Assembly: GCA_013397865.1 (NCBI GenBank)
Contig: VZTI01005024.1
Location: 824,791 to 888,790, forward strand
Reading direction: 5' to 3'
Origin: Struthidea cinerea
Taxonomy: Eukaryota > Chordata > Aves > Passeriformes > Corcoracidae
DNA length: 64,000 nt
In this document: one piece after another, positions 23,403-36,800 of the stretch
Layout: each line of letters begins with the position of its first letter
Position numbering within the stretch: the stretch's first letter is position 1
Notes under the pieces: generated by a model
Database searches by the model: none
Told to the model about the DNA's origin: nothing
What the model saw: the letters and a program-made list of their open reading frames with translations, nothing else
Program-made: the position numbers and the translations under genes

Positions 23403-26076
23403 AGCTGAGTCTCTTAAAGCTAAAGTCAGCATTTAAAAAATGCTTTCTACTTTCATAAAATCCAATAGTCTTTCAGTAGAAATTCAGAGAGTTTTCTGGT
23501 AAAGACAACAATTCTTCTGGTCCCATGTAGTTAATATATGATTTGATCAATGTATGTATATTAAAATATATAACTTATATGTTATGCATTTATGCTTTGC
23601 TCCCCTCAGCTTTGGAATAAGTTTTTGTACAATAGGTTTGTGCAACTATATAAATGATGAAAATTTGATATGATATGCTCCCGTGGGTCTAAAAACTTGT
23701 ATATAATTCTTTTTAAAGCCGATATCCAAGACTTAATACACTTGACATTATAAAATGCTGTCTGTCAAGTATCCAAAAGAATGAATTTGGCAAATAGAAA
23801 GACAAAGAACAATGGTTGAAGAATACTGCCCCTTATAAGTCAAAGAAAAACTAATCTTTCTGTAAGTTAGTACAGCTCTGAAAGCTTAATTGTGATGAGT
23901 GACTTCAAAATGCTTTTTGTCCCTTTCTTACATGGTGCTGCCTTTGGGTGGTTATCTGTTCATGATATTCAATTTTTATTTGTAATAAAGCCTGTAACTA
24001 TGAGAAGTACATGTGTTTTTAGTTATTCTGATTTTGCTTGTTTAATGAACAGGAGTTGTAATCTCTGAAAATAAATAAAAAAGTATTTGCTTCCTCATAA
24101 GCAAAAGACAGGCAGGTTGAAGGAAAAACACTGTTGTCACCCACAGCTTTTTCAGAGCTTGCAGAAATACCAGTAATTCTATATGCATAAGATAAAATGA
24201 AATTTTTTCTTTTTACTTTATGAAAACTTGATTTTTAGTAATTAAGGAAACAGAGAAGTGAAGGAGAAAAAATATCAAAGTGCATGGGAGACATCCAAAT
24301 TACTGGGAGGTAAGCTGGAGTGGAAACAGTGCAGATTAAATGTTTTATGGTATATGTACTTTCCTGGGTATAAGGACGGGGAGACTGGAGAAAAAAAATA
24401 ATTCCTCAAAATATGTAGCTCTAGCAGCATAGGATTAAGTCCATAAGATCCAGGAAAAGTAGATTACTGTTTTTGGGTCATTAGATTTCTTGTTTTAACA
24501 TTTGAACTTCATTTACTAAAAAATAGCAAGTTCTGGCTCTTGCAACAGAGAATTAGAGAAGTGTATTGAGTGAGATCTGTGCTTTGAGAACAAATATGTC
24601 CTCTTTCCTCTTTTTCTGCATTAAATATTTCTGAGGGTTGCAATCAGACAGATGTGAAATTTAGATTATTCACTTAGAAGCTGTTCATTTTTATGGTTAT
24701 TAAGCTTAAATGGTGTATGAAAAGAAAACAGCTTTAATGCAACAGACCAATTTTTGAGCCAGAGAGGTCTTGCAGTTATCAGTAAAAGGAGACCCAAAAA
24801 TTACAACTGAAATTGAAAAATTAAAATTATTGCCCTTCTTTGGTTGAAACTGCCTGAACTAAGAAGGTGAACGCTTTGGGAGAAAAATGTGTTTTCTATT
24901 GCTACAGATCTGATCATGTCAAAGAGTGTCAAGCTATTTAGAGCTTCACTGAGAATGAGATAAATAATTGGCAACTGAGGGGTTAGCTTTCAAAGGCTCT
25001 TGCAAAAGTTCCCACCAATACCTCCCACTAATTTGCACTTTTTGGGGAACTTATACTTCCAAGTACAGACTTTACAAAAGGTACCTTTTTGTGAATATTT
25101 GAGAACCTCATCTCTGACCTGGTACTACTGATAAGTCTGAGATTTATAAAGAAGCCAGGTATCTTTCCTCTGAAATAAAATCCCATACTTTTTAGCTTTC
25201 TCTCTGTCCTTCTGACCAGACTTGGTTTTCCCTGCTACCACAGAAGTGAAATAAGAAATTAAACCTTTGATCATCTGTTTCTTTAACAGATGGAACCTTT
25301 CTCCATTCGTACATAGTTGAAAATTAAAGAGAAGTGCCAAAATTATCATATGTGAAGAAAAGTCAAATAAGTTACAGAGGACAAGATTGTATTAGTCCTG
25401 AAACATGCAGGTAATACTGATCATAAAGCCACAGAAAAGTTTTCAGTGGATCTTGAATACACAGGCTGGTGAGCAGATCACCTTTAATTTTTTCTTCCTG
25501 AACTTCAATGTGTTGCTAAACGGCATATCTGAATTTGATGAATTTTCAGAGAAATGTTCTGTTCATCCATGACATCTATTTCATTGCCCTGGATTCTTTT
25601 TCTCTTTAATAAATGCAGCTGGAGATGACACACGGGAAACAAAGCCTTGTAATCTAAAAGTGTTAAATGTATCGGTGCTATCTCAGTGATTTTCTGTGTG
25701 TCAACTTGTAATGACTACAAGTGTTATTTTCTCCAATAAATAAATGAATTAACTTTCCAGTGCATGAAAATTTACTAAAACATTCTACATCAAATGTGGG
25801 ATGGTGGGGAGGCATGATCTGAAGTTCTTTTCTGTTAATTTCTTCATACCTTTGTCCTTATTCTAGCACAAAATTTGACATCATTGCTGAGAAGAAGTAA
25901 AACAGGGAAACAAAAAGTTCAGGTCTGTTGTGACAAACTAGAGTAGACATAGGACAGTTGTGAATTATAGATATTATTTAAAATTTATTGCCTGCGTTTT
26001 GTTTGGCTTGTGGTTGTTTTAAATCAGAATTTTATATAACTTTTATAAAATTAGTTAAATAAAATTTTCTCCCTCT

Positions 26077-26131
26077 ATTTTTATTTTTTATATTTTTATT
26101 TTTTATTTTTATTTTTATTTTTATTTTTATT
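26077..26131. repeat. (ATTTTT)n simple repeat
   Basis: Imperfect units of A followed by five or six T extend over about 55 bp. It is low-complexity DNA. Confidence 0.93.
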
Positions 26132-28179
26132 GTGTTGCTGAATATGTACAAGGGATGATTCTCATGTCATTGGGTGAATTGAAGTTATGAACACATGTTA
26201 ATACTTTAAAACAGATCTCTGCAGAACTCACTTATATTGAAATTTATGATAGACTGGAAGTGGCTTTATCTGCCTCTGTGTTTGTCCATGTACCAGTAAC
26301 AAATGACCTGACCAAATCAATGAATCACAATAATGTCAGCACTGTACTTTTTTTTTTAATTGCGCAACCTGTGGTGAGTCGAGGACTGAATTGTAGAAAT
26401 ACATCTTGTTATGCAAGAAAAACTCCTCTGTCACATGGCCAGTGATCACCTGGAGGGTGTACATGCCAAAACCTGAATGCACAACATTACAGTATATATA
26501 TTGCAATTAAAACATACCACATGGAGGAGAAGTAGCAATAACGACATCAAGACAGATTTACTTGTTCTGTATTCCACTCTCTTAGAGATCACATTGCTTA
26601 AACTTAAAATTATTGACATAAACATCTGTGCATTATTTATAGCTGCTTTGCTCACTGTTTCATAATTTTGAGATTCCCCAAACTCTGGTGGGATCTTTCT
26701 GGCAGGCAGGAAGTTGTGGTCATTGCTTCACTGAATATTCCACCCTGCTTCAGGGAGTGGAGTCCAGCACATTTTTTCAGGAAGTGTGGGATGAAGATAG
26801 CATGATGAGAGATGAAATGGCAGTGTTCAAATATTGCAAAACTTTTCCTGAGACAGACTCGTCTTGATTCTTTCTCTTTTTTTCATCCTTTTTTAAAAAT
26901 AAGGTCATTGAGGGTCTGCAAGCTGCTGCTCATTTTTAAAGGTAGCATAGCAATTTGCTTTAAAACTATAACAAAATAAGATTTGCCCCAACAGTTTTGT
27001 GGCCATTTGATATCTTGGACTTAACCAGTTTGGATACAATTTAATTAGTTACCTATCATTTTCATATAGAGGGATCACCCATGTACAGTCTAGAAGCATT
27101 GATTTGGGGTTATTTTAGCTGTTTCTAGTAGTTTTTCAGTGTAACTTATAAAAAAAAAAAATTTAAAGATAATGTATCTATTGACATACTTCAGATATAA
27201 GATTTGAATCTTTAAGTTAGGGTAAAGCAGAGAAGATATTTGCATTAGAAAGACTAAAGAACAAGTAACTCTTATCTGCTCCTAGCACATTGCTTCCACT
27301 AAAACATTCTGTAAATACCATCATTCATGTCTGGACACATGACACATGGTATATTATCTTTTACATAATTAGTGGCATTTTCAGTTTCTTCTCTACTTCT
27401 CCTGAAGTGAAAATTCATTTCTAAATTTTATGAGATGTCAGACTTCCTCTAACAGTGTGAAAAAACAGCTTGGAGGCTCTAAGTAAAAGGTTTTGGGCCA
27501 TGATTGACACAGTATAGTGGGTCATATGCCCCCTTGACAAGCAGTAAATTCTGAGCTATACTACAAAATACAGGTGTTTCTAACGACGATGCCAACTGGA
27601 TAATTTGCAATCATCAGCCTATATATCAAGTGTAGCTGAATGTAATGGCTTGTGAAGAATTTTTCTCTTCTGGATGTGCCTAGGAAAGAGAGGATGCTGT
27701 GTGCGTGACAGTGAATTATATCTAACCGCTGGAAATGGGGATTACAGATTACACTGATGAAAAGCACAACCATCACTCAGACAGACTTTGACAGGACCTT
27801 CCAATCAAAACTCCATTTTCTGGCCCTGGTGAGTTAGTTTACAGGCACAAACGTATGCACAAAGTTTGAAGTCCTATTGATGAACAAATCACATCTTCAC
27901 AAACAAACCTAGTCTAAAAATCCTCTTGGAAATGACTGTTTTAATATAACCAGTGTACGAGATGATGGAAATGCATTTTCTCAAAACACTTTGTATCATA
28001 GTGTCAGAATGCTTTCATTGACAATTATGACAGTCCCCCCTCCCCGACATTTTAATACAACAGTATTTTGATACCATGAAGATGTATTTTTGTATTTTCC
28101 TGGCTATTCTGTAGCAGTTCATGAAAAATAGACATATTTTGCTGGTTCAAATTTTGAACTACCAGTTGTGCATGGAAAC

Positions 28180-28400
28180 TACTTTTCGGTACCCCGCCTT
28201 ACTGTGACATACATTTTCTGCTTTCTTTTGGCATAATTACACCAATTTGCATGAAAAGAGAGGGTGGCGAAAGGGGTGGACTTAGAAATCCACCTACTCT
28301 TGTTGTTTACTCTTTGCATAAAGTCATAATCCCTGATGAAGTAATCAGCATTTCTGCAATAGCAAATCATTAAAGTTGCACAAAGGAAGTTGCACTTCAG
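28180..28400. promoter_or_regulatory. Candidate conserved noncoding element
   Basis: This is inference from texture only. The stretch holds 'ccaatttgcatgaaaag' (octamer-like ATTTGCAT) near 28231, 'ctctttgcataaagtcataa' near 28310, 'agtaatcagcattt' near 28340 and 'agcaaatcattaaag' near 28362, in sequence free of simple repeats. Clusters of POU- and homeodomain-type sites are common in developmental enhancers. The only long frame (minus strand, 63 codons) has no known domain. No alignment was possible. Confidence 0.25.
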
Positions 28401-29167
28401 GGATCCTTATCTGAAAGGATTCCGAAAGCTGTTACCTGGTGTCTGACTTCAGTGGGACCTGGAGACAGTCAGCATGTCTCACTATCAGAATTACTTTCCC
28501 TGAAGACAACCAGTAAAATTGCCATTGTTTTCAATGAAGCAGAATTATACCCTCAATGAGAAAAAGGAAATGAATATTGAAGAAACAAAGATGCTTCTTT
28601 CATGCAAATTGCTTTACTAATAAATAAAAAAAGAGGAATTAGAACCCGGAAATATAGGAGATAAAAAGAAACTGTTGTCTGAATTAATGCCTTTCACATT
28701 TTCCAATGAAGCATTTACTTAGCATTTAGTAGCAATGTTCATTTCACTTTGTTAATTATTTAGAGCTTTCTCCCTCACAAACTGGTTGTAGTGAAAGACT
28801 GTATCATGGTTCACTAGTTAGGGATTCTTTTGCACCATTATGCAAAAACGAATAAAGAGTAGTTTTTGTAGGAAGAGGGCTGGGAACCTGTGAAATAGCA
28901 CAGCTCAATTAGAGGAGACCTGAAGTTAATGGGAATGTGTTCTGTAGGATATGTATATTTTAAATTAGTGCATTCTAAAAGAATAATCCAAATTTAATTA
29001 AAACTGAAAAAGCGACACCACAACCACACCTCCTCCAAGGCAAAACTGTAAAATTTTCTCTTGCTGCTTACCCACCACAGTATCAGCCAAAAGGAAACAC
29101 AAGTAAATTGGATGGTGTATATCCAGTGAAAGTTGTAAAAGCCAATGTTTATGAACTGTTACTGTGC

Positions 29168-29185
29168 AGTAACATTAATGTTACT
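29168..29185. repeat. 18-bp perfect palindrome
   Basis: The sequence agtaacattaatgttact is its own reverse complement. It stands just upstream of a further inverted pair (29190-29199 with 29249-29258) and a direct repeat (29244-29257 with 29269-29282). Confidence 0.95.
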
Positions 29186-30763
29186 TTTCGTTCCTTCAAT
29201 TTCTGTCAAAAATTTTAAGTTCATTTTAGGTTACTTGAAGTTTGTAACTTGAAGGAACACTTGAGATTGTAACTTGTAGGAAGACCAAGCTCTGAGCTAA
29301 TGTTTTAGCTGGTCACGGAGACAATTTTTTTACATTATACCCAACTTATGCATGTATTTAGTCAATATGCTGCACTGATAAGGTGAGACAAACTCAAGCA
29401 AATAATAAATACTGATGAAATGGTATATATCTTAATAATCGGTAAAGAAAAAATAGTATATGTACGAAGGTCAGTGTTTAGTGCCTAGTGGCACAGTTTT
29501 ACTTAATGGTACCTATTGAGAAAAACTGATTTTTTTTTTCCTACATTTTTATGAGGATGTACTGTTTGATACTAGAAGTCAAGATGAAGGGAAGAAAAGA
29601 TTTAATTGTGTTATATTCTTTCAAAAATCAGAATATGCAAAGAAATTTTTTATTCCCTTTAGGTTTTTTTTTCCCTGTCACTAATTTGTTCAGAGCACTT
29701 ATTAGAGCCTACCTATTTTGTTTCGACTTGACCCAGTCAAAGCAGTTTGAAGACATTTACAATGATGTAGAGGGAGCTTCAATTAACCTTCTTGGCTGAG
29801 ATATTTGATATGCATGAGTTAATATATAACAGCTTAATTTTCTAATACTCTTTGTAAGAGATCTCTAATAAGGAATGGAATTGATTTATATATTATGAGA
29901 GAATAATAATTTATTTAATTCCTCATCAGATTTCTTTTGTCAAAATGTGTGTAAATTAGCCCCCAGGCTGAGGGACCAAGACCAATAGTCAGGACCTGAC
30001 AACTTTCAAACTCTCTGTGTTTTGATAACTTTACTTTGAAGAAGAAGCAAAGCTGCTGATAACAAATAATCAAGTTCTCCAGAATTGTACTGCAGGTCAG
30101 AACCTGTTAGGGCTGTAGACATACATTTCAGTTTTTATTCTAGAGATCCATTGTCATAATTTGTCCCACAATAGATAAAAAGAGATAGAAAAAAAAAAAG
30201 GATTTTTAAAAATTAATTTTACAGGACTTAGTTGATATTTCTTATGCATATTTTTAATGATGTTATTTACCCCTATTATTTTTATGACATTTGAATTAAC
30301 ATAGTCATTGTCTTTAATACGACTGTAAATGTATATGTTTCCTTAAAGATTGCATACTTGTGAAAACAAACATAGGAGTAGATTTGGGCTCAACCACAGA
30401 AAAAAATCATAGTGTTTCAGACTAAATCCTGGTTTACCTCAGTCCTGATGCAATCTAGGGCCATTCCTAGCATGGAATAGTGAAATTCCTGGTGGCCCAT
30501 TACAACAGTTGTAGTGAAATAATGTTTGTCCTTGCTGGATCCACTGTCCAGGCTTCTTAATGAGAAAGACATTTATTGGATTACAAATGAGGGAACTGAG
30601 GGATGAAAGACTAGAATGATTTTTTGATGGTAACAAATGGAGCTGTTGACAAAGAAAGGCATCAGAATTAGGGTTTGATTCCTCTGTTATCTGCATTACT
30701 TGCATGGAATTTTGTTTGTTTGTTTGTTGGGTTGGTTTGGATTGTTGTCATTTGGTTTTTTAT

Positions 30764-30818
30764 ATTTTATTTTATTTTATTTTATTTTATTTTATTTTAT
30801 TTTATTTTATTTTATTTT
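30764..30818. repeat. (ATTTT)n pentanucleotide microsatellite
   Basis: Eleven perfect ATTTT units. A short TTTG repeat lies just upstream at about 30712-30728. The tract could be the reverse strand of an A-rich retroposon tail, but no element follows that I recognise. Confidence 0.96.
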
Positions 30819-33800
30819 TATTGTGGAAAAGACTCATATCTAAGAACTATGGTTTTAAAAAATCTAAATAGCCAGGGTGAAATCCCTGCTGATGTGAAAT
30901 TTTTAGCTGTCTTCTGGAAATCCAGAATTTCACTGTTAAGAGAGGTGGTAAGAATTAAGTTCCCAAACATCATGAAAGGGTGGTTCAAAGGCGACATTTA
31001 GAAAGAGGCTTGGGAAGTGAGTAAGGAGCAAGAGGAAGTAGAAAATAATGAATTCAGAACTGTAAGCAAGAGTCGGCTTGCACAAATATCTAAAGGTGGG
31101 AATAAATGGAACAAAACCATCTCTCATCACTAAGACAAGGTGAAGATTAATATTTTTTGCATGAAGGCTTGTGTTTTTCCTCTCCTTTGAAACACAGTTC
31201 CCTCTTCAGTAATAAAGATAATAAGCATAAATCCTTTGCAAGGAAACACGGATAAACAGGGCTAGCTAAAATTGATCAGAAGTGACTTTTAATTTTCTAG
31301 AAAAAATAGAACACTTTTGTTTTGTTATTTGGATATTTTATGTAATTTTTAAGAAGTCGTTTCAGCAAAATGCCGAGAATCTTATCTTGTGTGCATTTCA
31401 TATATAAAATATCACCATTCCCTTCCTTTCAGGAGACAGAGTTCATTATGATTGGACTTAGTTGCCCCAGGTTGCCTCCACCCTTCAGGTGCCTGCAGTG
31501 AAAGTCTTAAGTACCCTTTATGATCAAAAAAGAAAATTTTACCTATAGCAAGAAGGCTGCCTGGCCTGTAAATAGGTGTGCAGGCTGGGAGGGGTGACCA
31601 GGGGTGTGGTGAAGCTCCTGCCTGGCTGCTGGCAAGAGACCGTGTTCTCTTTCGTTGTAGACAGAAGTGATCTATTAGCACAATGTCAGTGTTCTACTCA
31701 AAATTTTCATAAAAACCCTTCAATGTGTGTTTAATTTATTTGCTTTTTTCTATGAAATTTAGAAGCTTCAGTGATATAGGAGACACAGGGCTTGTTTTCT
31801 TAGCATTTATATCTTTTTTTTTTTTTTTAAATTTGCTCAAAAATTTAGACATCTAATTTCTGCTTCAGTTACATTTTAATGCTCAAATGTTGTCTTGGAT
31901 ATCACCTGAAAATAAAATAGAGACTGCAGACTATACTTTTCTTTTGTACATTGTAAAGTAAGGGGGAAATTACCTCCCTTTTATGAAAAATGAAGCTGTT
32001 AACAATAATAGCTCTCAGTGTGGGACTGAAATGTTAGGCATGAACTAGGATTTCTTTGTTAGAATGCTTCAAATGGTATTTATAATATGAGGTTTCTTTC
32101 ATAAGCATTTCTGAAGTGTCATAGCACCTGTCTGTGTTACAAGTTAGTGCAAAAATAATGGTCAAGTCCTTAATTTGTTGACCGGGGTTTGAATTTTCCT
32201 ACAAAGTCTAAAAACTATATTGGTAGAAAAGGCTGTCTTTGTGGAAACAAAATAATTGGTTAGTGAGTCAATGCTTCAGGAACAGTGCAAATCTGACATA
32301 CCTTTGTATCAACTGGAAACTGACCTACACAACTACAGAGGAGATTCAGTCTGGCTCAGAGCAAAGAGCAGGAAGTACGCAGGATATTTACACTTCTGTA
32401 GTGAAAAGTTTGAATTTTCAAAGAGAAATTCTAATGATCTAGGATGGGAATCATAGTAATTCAGTCTAGGAGTCTCATTCGTAAACTAGTCAATGAACAC
32501 TAATTTAAAAGTAAGTGTCCATGTCATCCTGAACTATGAAGTGGGTCAGAGATACTCACTGAGGTAATAAAATCATCATAGTAATTGTAGGGCTAGAGAA
32601 GTAGAAGGTTTAAAATGGAAAAAGATTTAGAATACTGAAAAAGTCATCCACAACCAGCTGAAAAAAAAATAAATGAAATCTTTATTAACATAAATTTGAT
32701 TTAAATTTGATTTTTTTCCTTTTTTTTTTTCCTATGGAGACTGGTTCACTGAAAAAATTCCAAAAATTTTTAACAAATGACACCTTTTCTCTATCAACTT
32801 TCAAGTGCTGGAAATAAACCATAAGAAATAGCTAAGATGAAGCTTCAAAGTTTTAAAGGAAAATTTTGATGAAAAGGGAAAAAAAAGAAAGTCCCATTGA
32901 AACTGCTTTGAAGATATTTTCTATCATCAGAACAGCTCTACTTTCAAGCACCATTGATATGTTCACTTCACCTTTTTCAGTATAGCTATAACCTGGAACT
33001 CTTTGGACACAGAGAACATACGATATCATTAACTAAACTCTTTTGGAACTAAGTTACAGTATTTTCTTTTTCCTCTCCACATTCAATTTTCTAGTAGCCA
33101 TGCAAGAGGAAAAGCATTATTTGCATAATGAGCCCTTCTCTCTCTCTCTTCTAATGACATAAAAAGGGATGATTTTTTTTCCTTATAAATAACACTTTCA
33201 CCAAGTATTTATCAGATTTTCCAGTGAACGTTAACAAAATGTGGTGAATTCATGGATAAGAACTTGACCAGATGGAATAGAAGGAAGAAAAAATATCAGC
33301 ACACTGAAACATGCTGGGTTTTGTGTTATTACAATCATCACGCAGGTGACTGAAATGGTGAGAAAATAGTTGTATTCTTAGCTGACAATTTTTCCTCCTC
33401 CATCATTACACTGTGTCATGCCATGAAGCTTTACAATGCTGGTACAGTTCCTGTAGGTTTGCTTAATAGTAAACATGCAAAAATCACTCAGCAACAGCTT
33501 AGAAAAAATATCAAAGGGTCTTTGTTTAGTGGCAGAATTAAGTTTCTGCTCTGACAACTTCAAGCAACAGGAATGCAGAAAAAGAACATTCTCAGTCAAA
33601 ACACTGAGCAAAGTTTAGGAACATCCAGGTATGTTCAGGATACAAAGTTCATTTAGCAAGATAAGTGGTGACATTACAGCAGACACACAAGCTGATAGAA
33701 ATAAACTAATATTTTGGAAATCAGAAAACATTTTTTTGTAGGTACTACAATACTTTGCATTTGTTGTCTGCTGCTCAAAGGAGAAGGGGGAAGGAGGGCA

Positions 33801-36800
33801 AGGAGGAGTGGAACAGGAATGAAGAAAAGTTTCTGCTGTCTTTTTAACTCTCTTGAAAGCCCTCGAGTTTTTTCTAATATTCTGAGATTCGAAGACTCTA
33901 AAGTCAGAGAAAGGATAAAAACAGAAGTGTGCATATAATGTGGCCATAAATACCTGGTCATCTTCCAGTAATTAATTGGTTAGTCATCTCTAAAGCTGGC
34001 TTACTTTATTCTTCATCAAATCGTTGAATCCCTTTTTGAACACATTTGACTTTCACACTAAACCTCAGCAAGAATAATTAATCAAATATCACATTAATTG
34101 AATGATTCATTGTATGTCATCTTAAAATCACTAAACAAGTGCACTCACATCTGTATCTCTCCACCTAATTTGTGCTTGTTTGGATCCCACTTCTAGTCGT
34201 AGTGAGGATAGCGTTTCACTGGGTTGTGTGTTGAAATAGGTATTACTTGTTCTTAGGCAAATAAAGCAAACAAGGAGCAAAGGAGAAAATATTATTATGC
34301 TTGTAAGAGAACGGAAGGCCAGAGAAACTAAGTGGCTCACAGAGGGAGTACAGCACAACAGGGCACTGAACACAGAAGAGTTCCGTGTCTCTTGGAGGAA
34401 CCTCTTTCCTTTGAGCTTCTGGCTTGTAAATATTGGTTGATTACATGGAGAAAAAAAAAGCTGCAGCATTAACAGTGTCTTTCAGAAACCTGTTTCATGC
34501 CCCAGACAATGATTTGCAACATGCAGACCCATCTCCTCTCTCATTTCCCTCCCTCCTACCCCCCACACATGCTCTCTGTCATCACTTCTGCTCTCAAAAT
34601 ACAGGCAGCCTGACACATACTTTTGTGCAATAGCTCCCAATCATTTTCTTTTCTTTCCACTTAAGATGGGAGCCTTGGAATGAGGGATTTAGTAATTGAC
34701 ATGATTCAGTGGTGTTTTGGCATATATATTTTTCCTTCTTTAGTATCTAGTTAGCTGAAAAAACCTCATATATTCATCATCGTTTCTAAACAACCACAAG
34801 TCATGGATGTTCTGGCTGTTTCCACCATTCCCAACGTACAAGGTTGTTTTCTTGGAAGGAGCAACAGTATTGGGCCAGTAAGTGAAGAATATGGTTGAAT
34901 GTAGTCAAGTGAGAATTTTTCCCTTTAATCCACTAAAATCAAATAAATTAAACACACGTTGAAGGGTTTTTATGAAGGTATGCACTAGCATCAGCAAAGG
35001 CTGTGTATCTAACTTTAGTTTATAAGAAGATATTTTTATATGCTCTAATAAATTTTGAGGAGAGTATGTAACCCTACTTGAAATAATAAACTAAACATAA
35101 CCATGAAAACATTTGTTTTCATATGAAACACTATAATTTTTGTATTTTGGTAAACATAATCATATGATATATAATTTTTCCAAAATGTATTCAGCATATA
35201 GAGTGAATAACAGGTAATAGCTACTTCCTTTAACTGCTTCAGTCGTTAAAGATTCAAATTATAATCCAAGATAAACTAACTTCAGGAGGTCAGGTTTACT
35301 ATGGGTTTCATTATCCCATGTAAAACAGAAACAGATTTGATAGTTTTCTTCAGGGCAAAAGTCCATTAGTAATTGACACAAAAAACTGTTAATTTCATAG
35401 TCTTGCTCTAAATATTTTAATCTTTCTCAGAAGCTGTAAAATGAGTGGTTTGTTTTCCAGTGATTGGTAGAGCCAAAAATCCAGTCTTGATGAAAATGAG
35501 TTTATCAACAGAGAGGGAGAGATGAAACAAAATTGAGAGGAAGGAATGTAAACATGTATGGGATAGTGAAGGTGTAGGTGTTAGTCTTGAGTGCTCTTTA
35601 TGGTGCTGTCTCACTGCTTGGCTTAAGCACATGTACAGCCTTTAAGTTCCTTGCCATTTGAGTCAGAAATGGGCTTTGTTCTATGTGCAAGCAGCATCTA
35701 AAATAACTGGATGTTTATGCCTTTTCAGAGCTGGTGGATGCTATTCATGTGATTACATTAATTTTTATTGTACAAGATATTTTCATATACTTTAGAGAAC
35801 ACAGATCATGCTTGCTGTCTTCTGCTTGCAATGGACATTATCTAAAGGATTAGTATAGGGATTATTATCCCTTATTATTATATAAGGGATCTGCTATTCT
35901 GACTCACTGGCTGGTAAACTAATTATACTGATGTGATACAATTCCTATATGGATCGTAAGTTTTATCAGCTGTAAGGGTGCACAGCACCCTTGCATATAG
36001 GAACCCTTTGGCATTTTAAATGTAAATAACTCCTGTGCACCACTCATATATGTTGCCTAATATCTTGTTAACACATCTTTGAAACTTTCTTTTACACACC
36101 AAGAAGAGCTTACCTCTTTCGTTAATTTATTCTTAGTGATTGTTTTGCAAGGAACAATATTAAAATCAAAGCCCTTGGGTATGATCTTAAGTCTTGGAAG
36201 CATGACTGAGTTACTGCACATGGACTTTCCAAGAGAACACTCTAAATCTGAGAGAGGAGTAGTTTAACTTAGTCTGACTTTCTTCAACCCTGGGTTAACT
36301 CAAAATTACCTTATACTTGCTGTGGATAAAGAGCACACAAAGTTTGTCATGACAGCTGAAGTTCAGAAAATTTTCTAAGCTGCGGCACTCTCTGAACCCT
36401 TCCCTGTTTTAGTATTCTACAACTATAAAGCCAACCATTTGAAGATAAGCTTAATTTGAACATTGGTAATAAAACTTGTCATGGGCTTTTATTTCTAGAA
36501 TGTCTTGTTGTCTACAAGAAGGGAAGAAACACAGAATTTGCCTCCCATGATTCCAGTTAATAAAAGAATGTTTAAGCAGATGAACACAAGAAGTAGAGAA
36601 TGTATTCACCCTCAAAGATTTGTCTCTTTCTTTTAACCATAATGTGAGGGTGTTTTTTGCTTCCTGAGAAATCTGTGGGCTAGAGGGTGTGGTAAAAACA
36701 TGCACCCCCTTGCATTCCTCGTCAACCAAACTTGGATGTAACTCAAAGCCTGTGCTTCAAATCTGCCTAACTGCGAGCAGGAAATTCCATCACCATGGTA

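Larger units (their letters stand above)
22494..30763. other. Unique AT-rich stretch, no gene recognised
   Basis: No coding gene is visible; frames are at most about 80 codons. Simple repeats at 26077 and a poly-T-like run at about 26349 occur. The part at 28.18-28.78 kb looks different from its surroundings: little simple sequence and several octamer- and homeodomain-like motifs (listed separately). The hairpin-prone patch at 29.17 kb also lies here. Confidence 0.65.

Noticed and set aside
30675..31001. 108-codon frame with a Phe/Tyr/Leu-rich segment
   Set aside because: The hydrophobic run is a translation of the ATTTT microsatellite.
33615..33961. Overlapping 110- and 95-codon minus-strand frames plus an opposed plus frame
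   Set aside because: There is mutual overlap in three frames, no domain and no splice or promoter context; this is consistent with chance openness.
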